From: Chrysogorgia sp. JL179-B06
Lineage: Eukaryota; Cnidaria; Anthozoa; Scleralcyonacea; Chrysogorgiidae
Direction of reading: 5' to 3'
NCBI GenBank assembly: GCA_035772405.1
Contig: JAYKKM010000174.1
Coordinates: forward strand, 575,001 to 639,000
Length of the DNA stretch: 64,000 bases
Translations under genes and position numbers: made by a program
Shown here: positions 34,805-46,670 of the stretch, piece after piece
Numbering within the stretch: the stretch's first letter is position 1
Layout of the letters: each line of letters starts with the position of its first letter
Notes under the pieces: model-generated
Told to the model about the DNA's origin: nothing
Database searches by the model: none
Seen by the model: the letters and a program-made list of their open reading frames with translations, nothing else

Positions 34805-35299
34805 TGATTAATATAGGATACAAGAGAGCGAGCGGTGGCTCGATGGAACCCAGACCGCTGACGAATTTTGGGGTAAATTTAAATTGAAAATTTAACTCCA
34901 TCATTACGACGTCTATTTTGGTTGATTCGGATAGATTTTTAACGGAAGTATTTTTTTCAAATTTCCGAACCAAATATACCAAATGTCATGTCAATGGTGG
35001 TATGCACTTTTTCTAGAATTGCGCGGACATTCAAAGAATCAATTGCGTCTTTTAGCGCTCTCTTAAGCCAACCAACCAGCCAGGCAAGCAAACAAATAAG
35101 ACAACATCAATTAAACAAAGATATTATTTTAAAATAAACTAGAACAAAACTAAATATAATTAAAACTTAGACCTTAAAGAGTGGCCATGCAATGTCATTT
35201 TGAGAATACATTTTCTCTTCTTATCTCAAAATTTAGTCTTTCCTGATAATTTTGGTATAGGTCCGACTAAATTCTGCGAACTAGAAGTTGTTCAAATTA

Positions 35300-35945
35300 C
35301 AGATACAAAAATTTGAACGGGAAGTTGTAGTAATATCGGTAATAGGGACTTTAAGATCTACAACGGCAACCTACCCTTACGAAAATTCCACATGGACTGT
35401 TCCAAAATCACATGTGTTCGCATGTGATCACACGTGTGATCACATGTGATTTTGAAACACGTTCATGTGGAATTTTTGTAAGGGTAGGACGGCGACGGCA
35501 GTGAAAGAAATACAAAGTTTAGCATATAAATGAAACCAAGGTAGATTGACTAGAGTTTTTGACACTCAAAGCTTGTTTTATGATCTCTACAACGCTTCAA
35601 TATTTCTAAAACCATTGTAGTGTCTGTGTTTAAGTCATGAGTCTTAAGCAACAGCTCTCATCTCTCTGTGAGTTACCGTCGTCCTAAAGACGTGAAAATG
35701 TTCTCAGTGGCGTTGTAAACAGAACGAGGACGGCGTTGAAATTACTCTTGGGAATAAAAATTATTCATTCTTATTGTTTCGCATGAAGATTCTTTTGTTT
35801 GAACGACGTCCCCGTCCTAGGTTGCCGTCGTAGATCTTAAAGTCCCTAATAGTAATGCGACGCTGAGAGAAAATTTCGCATTTGCCAAAAGATCTGCACT
35901 TTGAGCCGATATTACTACAACTTCCCGTTCGAATTTTTGTATCTT
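35300..35945. mobile_element. Long fold-back element
   Basis: ACAAAAATTTGAACGGGAAG, GGGACTTTAAGATCTACAAC and CGGCAACCTA on the left are mirrored on the right (TAGGTTGCCGTCG, GATCTTAAAGTCCCT, CTTCCCGTTCGAATTTTTGT). It contains a nested element at 35374-35484. Confidence 0.75.
35374..35484. mobile_element. Nested TA-target MITE (111 bp)
   Basis: Termini CCCTTACGAAAATTCCACAT and its near-complement ending TTTTTGTAAGGG are each flanked by TA (35372-35373, 35485-35486). The centre is itself palindromic (CACATGTGATCACACGTGTG). The other arm of the host element reads CGGCAACCTAGGACGG without it, giving the empty site. A TA duplication fits the Tc1/mariner superfamily. Confidence 0.8.
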
Positions 35946-36239
35946 AATATATATGAAAATGATCAGAGAAACATCAAAAAATACAGAATCACAAATAAAC
36001 TCCAAACTCAAAATTTCATTGCACAGGCACTTTAACTAAACTATATGCTTAAAAATGAACAAACAAAATAACAAGAAAATGCATCTGACTCACTGGAAAA
36101 ACCTAAACCAGAGAAAAACCTAAACCAGGGACGGCGTGGCTCTCAAAAGGGGTCTATTTAAATGAAACTAATCTCGCTGAAAAATATTTTATTTCAAAAC
36201 TAATTCTGGCTTTCATGTCTATGTGTGGGGTAGCCTTAA

Positions 36240-36886
36240 AGTGCCTACTCACGTTTGGGGATTTTACATATTCGTAATATTTGGGTCTTCCCATAGTTAG
36301 TAGAGGGGGATGGTTTCCAAGCTCCATTGTCTTTCAAGATGACGCAATGGTCATGTTATTGTATTGGAGAAAGTGTTTGTTATTGGTTGGAGAAATTGGT
36401 TGGAAATTCTGTGTACACACGTGACGGCGAAGGACTCACAACACGTGACGATGAAGGACTACACTAATTAAATCTGAACGTTGTTATTGGATGACTGCTT
36501 CATTATACAGAAAATACAATACGTTCAGTGACCATGAAAGTGAACAACAGCATAGAACAATGACTTTTGCGGACCTTCCAAACCATCCATTCTACTAACT
36601 ACGGTCTCCCTGAGCAAAATCATAATATATCTTATGAGCCGAAAATTTCATCTTCATGGACTTTTTTGCTGTTAAAGTTATCGGATGTGATGTCACAAGA
36701 AGCATTTTTGTAGCAAGTAACAAAAGAACACTGGTTTGGAATGCCTCTTGTGACATCACATCCAGTAATTTGACAGCGAAAAACTCCATGAAGATGAATT
36801 TTCTGCTGACAATATATATTATGATTTTGCTCAGGAAGACACAAATATTACGGATATGTAAAATCCCCAAACGTGAGATAGGCACT
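36240..36886. mobile_element. TTAA-type fold-back MITE, family 2, with nested insertion
   Basis: TTAA (36236-36239) then AGTGCCTACTCACGTTTGGG; right end ATAGGCACT then TTAA (36887-36890). The left arm is interrupted after GGTCTTCC by the element at 36294-36602 and resumes CTGAGCAAAATCATAATA. Confidence 0.85.
36294..36602. mobile_element. Nested inverted-repeat element TAGTTAGTAGA
   Basis: TAGTTAGTAGAGGGGGATGG at the left is mirrored by CCATCCATTCTACTAACTA at the right. Flanks GGTCTTCC and GGTCTCCC are a candidate 8-bp duplication with one mismatch, suggesting a hAT-like element. Confidence 0.6.
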
Positions 36887-37434
36887 TTAATTACGCCCCT
36901 GGCCTAAACTATGCGGAATACGATTATTGTAAACAAAGTTCTATATGTTGATAAAATACTCTTTGCTAAATTAAGATAATCATCTGGCAAACAATTTAGC
37001 TTACACCAAAATCAAACTTTGGGAGTGACAAGGTATCACTTCATAGAATCAAGATATATTATATAAACTTAGGCCAAATAAAAAATAGTGTGATTCCGTT
37101 TACATTTTGGAAACATTTAGGGTAGGTAGGTCTGCATTAATATTTTTAAAGAAAATTTTAAGAAAATCTTTGGACAATAGCCGTCGGATTGCCCACATCT
37201 TGTTTTTTTCTGCGTTGTTGAAAATGAGCTACAGTAATTGAGTAGAATGGTAATAATTGTAAAGTTGGCATGTGGCGAGGAAGCTATTTATGTTAGTTAT
37301 AGGCAGAACATGCTATTTTGAGTTGCCGAATAAAAAACAAAGTTTCCTCTGACAACTGGGCAAGAGTTAATGTTGAATTTTGCCAGATGGAATGTTGCAA
37401 AGGGTTGGTCGAAGTTTTGTCCTTCCAACCTTAA

Positions 37435-37900
37435 AGTGATACTCCAGCCAAAATGTTCATATGAAAGATCTTACTGTCTTTAGTTTATTTCCAAAGTTTC
37501 AGCATTCCTATCAATTTAGTTAAGAAGATATGGCTAGTTGAATTTGAGAATTTTGACGCCATATTGGTTTTGAAAATATGACGTCATTCAGTGATTCTTT
37601 ATCGGCAGTGGAGTTGTTTTGATGGCGATCGCATAGTGATAGCTGTTGTGAATGCTCTTTGGACGAAAATTAGTCGAAATAAACTATTCAGTTCCTCATG
37701 CAGGAAAGTAGAGGAACTTCTTAGGCATAATACGATATAGAATCACTCAGTGACGTGTATTTGAGAAACAAATATGGCGTCGAAATTGGACAAACTCTCC
37801 AACTTCAACTAGCCATATCCTCTTAACTAAATTGATAGGAATGCTGAAACATTGGAAATAAACTAAAGTCAGTAAGATCTTTCATACGAACTACATTTTC
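37435..37900. mobile_element. TTAA-type fold-back MITE, family 1, right end truncated
   Basis: TTAA (37431-37434) is followed by AGTGATACTCCAGCCAAAAT. The right arm stops after CGAACTACATTTTC. TGACGTCA is at 37579. Confidence 0.85.
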
Positions 37901-38229
37901 TTCAGTAAAATGGCTATGCATGTCTCATGGTCAAAAAAAGTTTATAGGGTCGGGTGGAAAGGATAGGGTTGGTAAGGAATTCGGAACCACACATTTTTAT
38001 TTGGCCTAATATGATAAAGCGTTGTTTGAAATTGTCTCTAAAAATCCTCTTCAATCACCGGAGTTGACTTGATACATTCCAACTTATGTTTATTAAAAGT
38101 AAAATCACTTCTTTTTCAATTATATAAAGGGTATACTTGGTTCCACTGAGACATTCCGTCGCTTTTTATATAGCTGCACATGGTCCATCCGTTTCTTAAA
38201 AAAACACATTAGTCGGGGGGTTAGGGTTA

Positions 38230-38515
38230 GAAAAACAAATTATGCGTGCGGAGCATCTTACTAGCGAATAGCGATCACTATTACGTCATACTTCCTTCGG
38301 GGACGGTGAATGGAATACCCCAACAGACTAGAAGCCCAATTAATAGGGGTTCCGAGGGCCTACGATTTAAGGTCGTTATCCGAGAAGACCCGAAAGTCTT
38401 ACCATTTGCTGGTATTATTGCAAAGGCAGCACTTTCTCCTCGATTATTTTTAAGACCCTGAGTGGTGGTCCTCATAGACATGTGTGGTAACCACTAGACC
38501 ACAACAGCTGGTTAA
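38230..38515 (-). repeat. tRNA-derived SINE, internally deleted copy (in copy A)
   Basis: On the minus strand the head reads CAGCTGTTGTGGTCTAGTGG with an A-box-like TGGTCTAGTGG. The segment holding the B box in the copy B counterpart (55722-55943) is missing. The body shares GAAAGTGCTGCCTTTGCAAT. Confidence 0.6.
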
Positions 38516-38619
38516 GTTTGATTTCAAACAACAATACATATATAGTTAACATTACGCTGTGTAGGTCTTATACACTTACCTAGGTAACTGGTGTTATTCT
38601 CCCGAAGTTTTTAAAACAT

Positions 38620-41600
38620 TTAAAGACGTCTTAGTTCTTCTTGATCATAATTTTCAAGATTCGTTCGATCCGACCACGCTGCATGCTCGGCGTCATCCAT
38701 TTCTGGAGCCAAATCGTTCCCTTCCGCCAACTTGTGTTGAACACCGCCAATCACTTCACGACATTCCGGACACTTCCCTTCTTCCATTGCCCCACCGCAT
38801 TCCCCAATCGCGTAAACATGCCCATTGCGACATTTAAACCAATGACCTTTCGTTAATCCAATGGCTTTCACAATTTTCGCTTTCTCTTCGGGCGTGATAA
38901 GCGCCAGCCCTAACTTCGCGCAGATGTTGTCTAACTGCTTGTGGATTTCTTCTCGTTTGTTCTTGTTGATTTTCTGCGTAGAAGATAACAGCTCTGAGAT
39001 GGTATCGAGCTGCAGCTGAGTGTCCACAGGGACAGTTGTACCAGTTCTGGCGATGTCTTCATCCAACATCTTCATCTTACATTCCAGGGTCACGCGTTCG
39101 ATTTCTTCTCTCAGCTCACTCACCATTTGATGCGTGAGTTTCAAATCAACGAGACGTTTCTCGAGGTCGTTGACGGCTTTACGTAAACGCTTCTCTGTGC
39201 GACTAGCTGGGATCTTTTCCAGGAACGTCGATTTGATTTCGTAGATGCATGGTAGAAGGAAGATTTGATTCTTGACAGCTGTGAGTTCCTTGTTGGAACA
39301 TGATAGAATTCTGTGCAAAAGATCGTAGCACGCAGAATTTTGGTGCGCCCTGTTTATCTTTATCAATTCCACCCTAATCTTTCTGGACACTTGGATATCT
39401 TTATGTCTTCCTTCTTCGTAAACCTCTTCACATGGCTGCAGCATTAGTGGATACTTTTTCCGTAGGCTTTCTGCCATTCTTAATCTCCTCGCCTCTTTCG
39501 AGCCTCTGTTAATTCCCTCATGTTTGATTTTCTTTTTCACCAGTTCAATGTCCATCAACGTTTTCTTGATGGCGTTGCCATAGCGCCAACTTTTTCGGAT
39601 CGGAGTTTTGCATTTTGGACATATCTTGAGTTGTATGCTTGCGTCATCATCATCTTTGCTGGCCATCCATCGGTCGAGAGCGCTGACCTCGAAAACGTGC
39701 CCGCAGTCGAGTAGCTCGATGAACCTTGCTCTGTGTTTATCTTCAGTTCCAAAGAAGATTTCTGTGAGTTCAGCTTTGTCACACACACGGCATAACTTTG
39801 GGCATTTTTCTTCACATAGACCAATGCATTTGTGGTTTTTACCACACGGTAACTTCTTACGGCAGAATACGTTGCAGCGCAGGCGATAACAGATCTCTGA
39901 GCACTTCTTGTTACATTTCTTGTGTTTGCAATTCCATGTGCACGGCTCTTGGCATGCGGTACACGCCTGGCCACACTTCTTGTGACATGCGCTGTGCATG
40001 CATCGATTCTCGCAATCCCTCTCGCACGGTGGACAGTCCTTGGTGCAGGGTTCATTGCAAGCATGAGAGCATATCAGGGGCCTTCCACAGGGGTGTTTAC
40101 ACGCCACGTGAACTCGACCTTCTTTACAATCGTGACAGTTTCCCGGGCACGGATGACCACAATCTAAGATGGTTTCACAAGGAACACCACACTGGTAGTC
40201 GTCGGTTGGTGTCGAGCATTCAAGGTCATGTTTGTGGCCACAAGGGAGCATCTTCTCGACCTTTTCTTTGCATTTTAACAAACTGCATGGCTTTCCACAT
40301 AGGCTTCGACAGGGGTGACCACATGGTAGGGTTTTCTCACAGGACTTGGTGCAATCGAATCTTCTGGCATCGGTACTGCACGGCATGCGTTGCTCATGGC
40401 CACACTTCTCGAGTGTCTTCGTGACGAGTTTTTCACAGGAACCGCACGTCGCCGAATGATGACATCGTTTTGAACAGATGTGTTTACGGTTACACACCTC
40501 TTTTCCGCAGGTCTTCTCGCAAATGTAATCCTCATGCATCTGGTCAACTGGATGACAGGCCATTTCACATTTATGCCCGCAATCCAGGCGGAAGTCACAT
40601 GGCAAGGTACACCCACCTTCAGGTGCCTTCTTAAAATCTTGCGCGCTGGCAGCCGCGATTATGGTCGCCTTGTGATTTCGACAAAAGATAGACAGCGCCG
40701 GACCGATGGCTTTCTGCTCATCCAAATCGGCTTTAATCTTCGACCATAACTCGCTCTTCTCTGCCAGCATACTGATGTTACCAATACAGTAGAATCCCAT
40801 TCGAGCCCTGGATAACGCTACACAGATGCGGTTGGATACGCCAAGGAATCCGATTCGCTTCTCATTGTTGCTACGCACCAGTGAGAGAAGAATGATGTCG
40901 TTCTCTTCGCCTTGGAAATTATCCACCGAGCAAACTCGAACGCCGGAGAACTGCGATTTAGGCATCGAACGTTTTAGTTCGAGTAATTGACCAGTGTACG
41001 TCGCAAGCACGGTGATTCTGGAGCTCTCGTAGCCTTGATGTAGCAGGTATCGACATAATGCGACGATGTAGTTAGCTTCGTGTTCGTTCGAATGACTTCG
41101 TGACTCCTTGTCGCTTTTCTCGGGATGTTGATGGTCGATGAAGAACATATTCCGTGAGATACCCTCGATGTTGGGGAACATCTCGACGCTGCCATGGTTT
41201 TTGAGATCGTTGTAGATATGTGCCATGAGTTGCGCAATCTCTGGTCTCATGCGGTGTTGTGTGTCCAGCGTGTAGCACGTCATCCCATTGGTTACCATGC
41301 GTTCAAATAACGACACCGCAAGGTTGTATTGCTTGGCTAAAGTGTAAACACTTGGGTTAGGCTTGAGTTGTTTATGGTCTCCGATCATAATCAAGTGCTG
41401 AGCTCCCTTTGATAACGCCGTGATTATATGAGCTTCGAGTACCTCAGCAGCTTCTTCAACCACGATGATCTTTGGTCGGATCTTTTGCAACACGTTTCTG
41501 TATTTCGCTGCGCCAGTCGTAGTCATTCCAATCACGGTAGCACATCGTAAAACATCCTCCTCTTGACCGTGTTTCACCTCCTTCATCTGCTCACATAGGA

Positions 41601-44600
41601 CGTTATATTGCTCATAAAGCTCGCTCAAATTCCTCGCGTGGTTCTCCTGATTTAGCTTTACCCAATGTTCGTACAAGCGCTGGCGAGTGAGAGAATCCAA
41701 GAACCATAAACCTTGCTCGGCTGGATAGAGGTTGACATATTCTCTCGGTTCTTCAAGACGCCTTGCCTGTGCTCGAACGTTGACCATGTTGAGGTAATCT
41801 TTTGTCATGCCTATCTTCGTGGCATCCTCAGGTCTTTCAATCGGAGCGAAATCGTCGCCGACTTTGCGTTCATCTTGCAAGCGTTCGGCATCGTTTTCAA
41901 CATCAATTGTATCGTCAGCGTCGCCTTCCTGTTTGCTCGCTTTTTTTGCATCTTCGTTCTCTTCATCCTCTTCATCATCATTCTCTTTATCACCCTCCTC
42001 CTCTTCTTCCTCCACTCCATTTTTGAACCATTCGTTATACAAACTCTGAGGCGCATAAAAAGGCAACGGTTGCATGTGGATCCAGGCACCAATCACAGTG
42101 GTTCCCATGTAGTTAGCAACTGGGACAAAAGGCAACAATTGCTCCACTTCTCTTTTTTCCATCACAACCGACAAATCCTCCAAGCCAAGTAATTGGTTAT
42201 AATGTTTCGCAAGACATGCCTTCGCGTTGGTGATCTTGGAATTCAAAGCAACAAGTTGGTTGTGAATTACGTACCACGCAGCTGTCCGACGTGTTTTATA
42301 GGTCAGATTATACTCCTTGAGACTTTCACTGCCGCTACGACCGCCGACTCGAACTATGCCATCTTTCTTGAACTCAAGAATACCTTCGAGGAACTGATCC
42401 AAGGCGTGGTTCGTGTAACAGACAACAAGCATTGGAGATCCTACGGCCATAGACAAGTGAGAATTCGTTAACAGTGCTTGCACAATTCGTAATCCAACGT
42501 ATGTTTTACCTGTTCCTGGTGGTCCCTGGATTACAACGAACTCTTTGGTCAACGCTGCTTGGGTGGCTTCAAGCTGAGACTGGTTTAGTTCGATGTCGTC
42601 GACCGTTGGCCATGATGCGATGTCGAAGATGGGAACGGCGGTTGCGTGAACTTTAGCTTTTAATGCCTCGCTCAGGTCGTATTTTGGTGTACGTACTTCA
42701 ACACGGATATCGTCGTCGTCGTCCATGTCTTCAATTTCTTCCGTGTCGTCCATGTCTTCAATTTCTTCCGTGTCGTCCATGTCTTCAATTTCTTCCGTGT
42801 CGTCCATGTCGTCAATTTCTTCCGTGTCGTCCATGTCGTCAATTTCTTCCGTGTCGTCCATGTCTTCAATTTCTTCCGCCAAGTAGCTCGGAATGCGAAC
42901 GTCCGTTTCACAGTCCACCAAGTATCGAGTGAACGGCATCTCCGTCTCGTTTAATTCTTGCAGACCTTGCAAGTTATGGCAATAAGATTCATAATAACCA
43001 GGCGACTCCACCATCTTAAATCGAACACCCGGCTGCAAGTCAGGTAGGTCACCAAGAAATCGAACTTGCAGGTAACCATCTTTCAGCAATTCAGCCTTGC
43101 GTTCGGTGATGGTTGCAAACACGAGCGTGTTGAAGTTGTCGTGGGACAAGCAAAGAAATGCACCAAATATCAGCCTCTTCGAGTTCTCCCAGTTCACCTG
43201 GCGCAGATGGCGGGTGTCGAAGCGAATGCTGTAAACAATCCCCCAATTCGTGCACACGGTATCAATGATGTCCACGTGTAGGTATATTCTCAGGTTTTGA
43301 TTACGCTCGTTGCGGACAACATTCTGCGAGATTTCGCTCACCCCTTCGCGCAGTGGTCCAATGAAGTCTTCGCGCAGAAGACGAAACTGCACGTCCAAAT
43401 AATGATCAACGTCTTGGTATTTCCCATGGACGATATTTTTCCTCAAGAACACTTCTTTATCAGTTCTGAAATCTTCGCTTGTCGGATACACTGATATCCC
43501 TCGGAAATCGTCAGGGGGCTTGGCTTCTTCGAGATCATTGCTTCTCATCTGAGTGCTTTTTCTTGAACTCTTTTCAATGATGCGTTTCCTTACAGCCACC
43601 AGGTCTTGTACTTGTACTGATATCTCCGATGTAATGGTTGAATCGAGATTCATTGTGGCGACAAGAAGGGAGTCGAGAGGAACCTCTGTGTAAAGATCTG
43701 GGAATCTTCGAAGGAGTTGATCAAACATCAATAGTATGCACCTAATGTGCTTCTCTGATTTGCTGTTTCGGCTCTTCGTCGGCAGTTGCATAATGTATCG
43801 AGGCAAGGCTTTTCGGAGAAATGCCGTGTTTGGAAATAGCGCTAAGATTTTGATCAAATTTTCTTTCATGTGCGTTTCGTAGACGTTGGCCATTATTCCA
43901 AGCAATAACTCCAGGTAGTCATCGTTCATTCGTCCGTCTTCTAGAAGATTTTGAAGCTGTTCTTGGTGCTTTAGAAGATCTAAGATGGCATCTGTCGGAT
44001 CCATCGTCGACATTCGGATCAATTTTTGGAAATGAAGAGGCGAAGGTTTGTGCGATTTCTGACGATCCTCCACAGTTCTCGAATTTCTAGGAAACCCGTC
44101 ACCTTGACCACTTCCGCCATGCGTACTTCCGCCACGCGCATTTCCGCCACGCGTACTTTCGCTACGCGTACTTCCGCCACGCGTACTTCCGCCACGCGTA
44201 CTTCCGCCACGCGCACTTTCGCTACGCGCACTTTCGCCACGCGTACTTTCGCCACGCGCACTTCCGCCACGCGCACTTTCGCCACGCGTACTTCCGCCAC
44301 GCGTACTTCCGCCACGCGTACTTCCGCCACGCGCACTTTCGCCACGCGTACTTTCGCCACGCGCACTTCCGCCACGCGTACTTCCGCCACGCTCACTTTC
44401 GCCACGCTCACTTTCGCCACGCTCACTTTCGCCACGCGCACTTTCGCCACGCGTACTTCCGCCACGCGTACTTCCGCCACGCGCACTTTCGCCACGTGCA
44501 CTTTCGCCACGCGCACTTCCGCCACGCGCACTTTCGCCACGCGTACTTCCGCCACGCGCACTTCCGCCACGCGCACTTTCGCTACGCGTACTTCCGCTAC

Positions 44601-45548
44601 GCGCACTTTCGCCACGCGCACTTCCGCCACGCGTACTTTCGCCACGCGTACTTCCGCCACGCTCACTTTCGCCACGCTCACTTTCGCCACGCGCACTTTC
44701 GCCACGCGTACTTCCGCCACGCGTACTTCCGCCACGCGTACTTCCGCCACGCGCACTTTCGCCACGTGCACTTTCGCCACGCGCACTTCCGCCACGCGCA
44801 CTTTCGCCACGCGTACTTCCGCCACGCGCACTTCCGCCACGCGCACTTTCGCTACGCGTACTTCCGCTACGCGCACTTTCGCCACGCGTACTTCCGCCAC
44901 GCGTACTTCCGCCACGTGCACTTTCGCCACGCGCACTTCCGCCACGCGCACTTTCGCCACGCGCACTTTCGCCACGCGCACTTTCGCCATGCGCACTTCC
45001 GCCACGCGCACTTCCGCCACGCGTACTTCCGCCACGCGCACTTCCGCCACGCGCACTTTCGCCACGCGCACTTTCGCCACGCGCACTTTCGCCACGCGTA
45101 CTTTCGCCACGCGCACTTCCGCCACGCGTACTTCCGCCACGTGCACTTTCGCCACGCGCACTTCCGCCACGCGCACTTTCGCCACGCGTACTTTCGCCAC
45201 GCGCACTTCCGCCACGCGCACTTCCGCCACGCGCACTTCCGCCACGCGCACTTCCGCCACGCGTACTTCCGCCACGCGTACTTCCGCCACGTGCACTTTC
45301 GCCACGTGCACTTTCGCCACGCGCACTTTCGCCACGCGTACTTTCGCCACGCGCACTTTCGCCACGCGCACTTAAGCCACGCGTACTTCCGCCACGCGTA
45401 CTTCCGCCACGCGTACTTCCGCCACGCGTACTTTCGCCACGCGTACTTCCGCCACGCGTACTTCCGCTACGCGCACTTCCGCCACGCCCGATTCCGCCAC
45501 GCCCTCTTGTTCCATTCCCCGATCCACCACGCGATGTTCCACCAGGAT
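38620..45548 (-). CDS. ZNFX1: NFX1-type zinc finger helicase ZNFX1, copy A, single large exon
   Basis: An SF1 RNA helicase with NF-X1 zinc fingers, of the family acting in dsRNA antiviral sensing and small-RNA inheritance. One uninterrupted frame of about 2,308 codons. The 5' edge at 45548 is a splice acceptor (TTATTTTGACAG before ATCCTGG). No ATG precedes the array, so an upstream first exon must supply it. Order: about 90 RG-rich pentapeptides (residues 15-480); an ARM-like helical region (LLEDGRMNDDYLELLLGIMA); the conserved YLDVQFRLLREDFIGPLREG; an acidic EEIDDMDDT repeat; Walker A QGPPGTGKTYVGLRIVQALL (about residue 1008); motif II VVEEAAEV (about 1363); GDHKQL; HRMRPEIAQL; motif V DNFQGEENDII; motif VI VALSRARMGFY (about 1580); repeated Cys/His NF-X1 fingers (about 1650-1925); and C-terminal GHWFKCRNGHVYAIGECGG, the RZ-type finger. 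Identification is by motif order. Confidence 0.93.
42719..42885 (-). repeat. In-frame acidic repeat in ZNFX1 copy A
   Basis: About six tandem 27-30-bp units encode EEIEDMDDT-type peptides just before the helicase core. Copy B has about four (60195-60295), so the unit number varies. Confidence 0.85.
44114..45490 (-). repeat. 15-bp coding minisatellite encoding RG-rich pentapeptides
   Basis: The unit CGTGGCGGAAGTACG (minus strand) encodes RGGST, with variants RGESA, RGGSA and RGEST. There are about 90 units. The length is a multiple of three, so the ZNFX1 frame is kept. A higher-order period of 270 bp is visible: diagnostic variants at about 44495 and 44581 recur at about 44765 and 44851. Confidence 0.93.
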
Positions 45549-45644
45549 CTGTCAAAATAAGAATAAACTAAAACAAAAACTTTTTCAGTTGCCTAAAATT
45601 ATTGCCGATTAACACCGTATACATCGCACAATTAACTTAGATAG

Positions 45645-45815
45645 CAAAGACGAGTAAGCGTTGTTCCTCTGATTTCTAAATACGGACAAGCTGGTTGAAA
45701 ATCCGAGGCGCAGCCGAGTTTTCTTAACAGGTTTGTGACGTTTTAACGTATTTAGACATCAGAGGATGAACAATTACGAGTGTTAGAACTTGCTTCTCAA
45801 ACGAATCCATATTTT
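45645..45815. mobile_element. Short palindromic element (in copy A)
   Basis: GTAAGCGTTGTTCCTCTGAT is mirrored by ATCAGAGGATGAACAATTAC around a centre CCGAGGCGCAGCCGAG. The counterpart in copy B is at 61960-62120, so it predates the duplication. Confidence 0.75.
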
Positions 45816-45963
45816 GTGAGAAAATGTGGGGGGAAAAGTTAAAGTTAGCGAAATTTGGCCGTGATCTTCCTCTTATTTCTAAATACTTATTAAATATTTA
45901 TTTGTTTTTAATTTTCGTCATAAACAAGACGCCCGCTAGGCGTTAACTCGCGTTACTTGCGCG

Positions 45964-46670
45964 TAATTTGTATTTGTATTGTATTTAAACTTATTTAAAA
46001 ACGGTAGCCCTTCAGAGCGCGTAGGCATCTGGTTTCCAAGGGGCCGTTTATACCAATAATACATTAATTAAAAATTACAGGATATACAATATATAAATAA
46101 TATACAACAGACAAAAAATAAACAAATATACATAATCTTAACTAAAATCTATTTAAAACTACAAAACCATTAACCGAATACTTAGACTTAGTTGCCCGAG
46201 AGAAATAGCCTTGAACTGCTTTAGTGAGCATTTATTTCTTTTAGTATCTTTTGGTAGATTATTCCACAGACTAGCACCAGAATAAGCAATACTTTTCTTC
46301 ATAAAATTTGTATTGGGTTTTTGTAAGGCGTAGTCAGTGTTATTACTGCGTAGACTATTTATTGAATTGTTGTTAACACTAAACATGCTGGTCATGCAAT
46401 TTGGAAGTGTGTTGTGTTTTATTTTATGCATAAATAATAATTTATTATATTTCCTTCTGTCTTCCAACGATTTACCGCGCGATTTCCAGCCTAATTCCCC
46501 CAGCACGTTCGCTGATGGCACATCATATGATCTTCCAGTAATGACTCTTGCTGCCCTATTTTGCATTTTTTGCAATTTTTCTTGTAGACAAATACTACAA
46601 TTGTCCCAAACAAGACTACAATAGTCAAATTAATTGTGTCACAATAGAACAGACACAAATCAATGTTCTC
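45964..46670 (-). mobile_element. LINE 3' fragment (reverse transcriptase C terminus)
   Basis: The minus strand encodes FDYCSLVWDN and, in the neighbouring frame, MQKMQNRAARVITGRSYDV, then ELGWKSRGKSLEDRR and YSGASLWNNLPKDTKR, ending at 46159. This matches the C-terminal tail of non-LTR reverse transcriptases. A 3' UTR ends in AATACAAATACAAAT-like sequence. It is absent at the matching place in copy B (near 62270), so it inserted after the duplication. Confidence 0.85.

Noticed and set aside
39520..43494. Numerous plus-strand and alternative minus-strand frames across ZNFX1
   Set aside because: They overlap the large coherent ZNFX1 frame, lack domain similarity, and mirror each other in copy B only because the two genes are near-identical.
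45549..45555. Reading 45555 (TTG) and 61681 (TTG) as ZNFX1 start codons
   Set aside because: Animals rarely start at TTG, and TTTTGACAG here is a good 3' splice site conserved in both copies. The frame most likely continues from an upstream exon that I could not identify.
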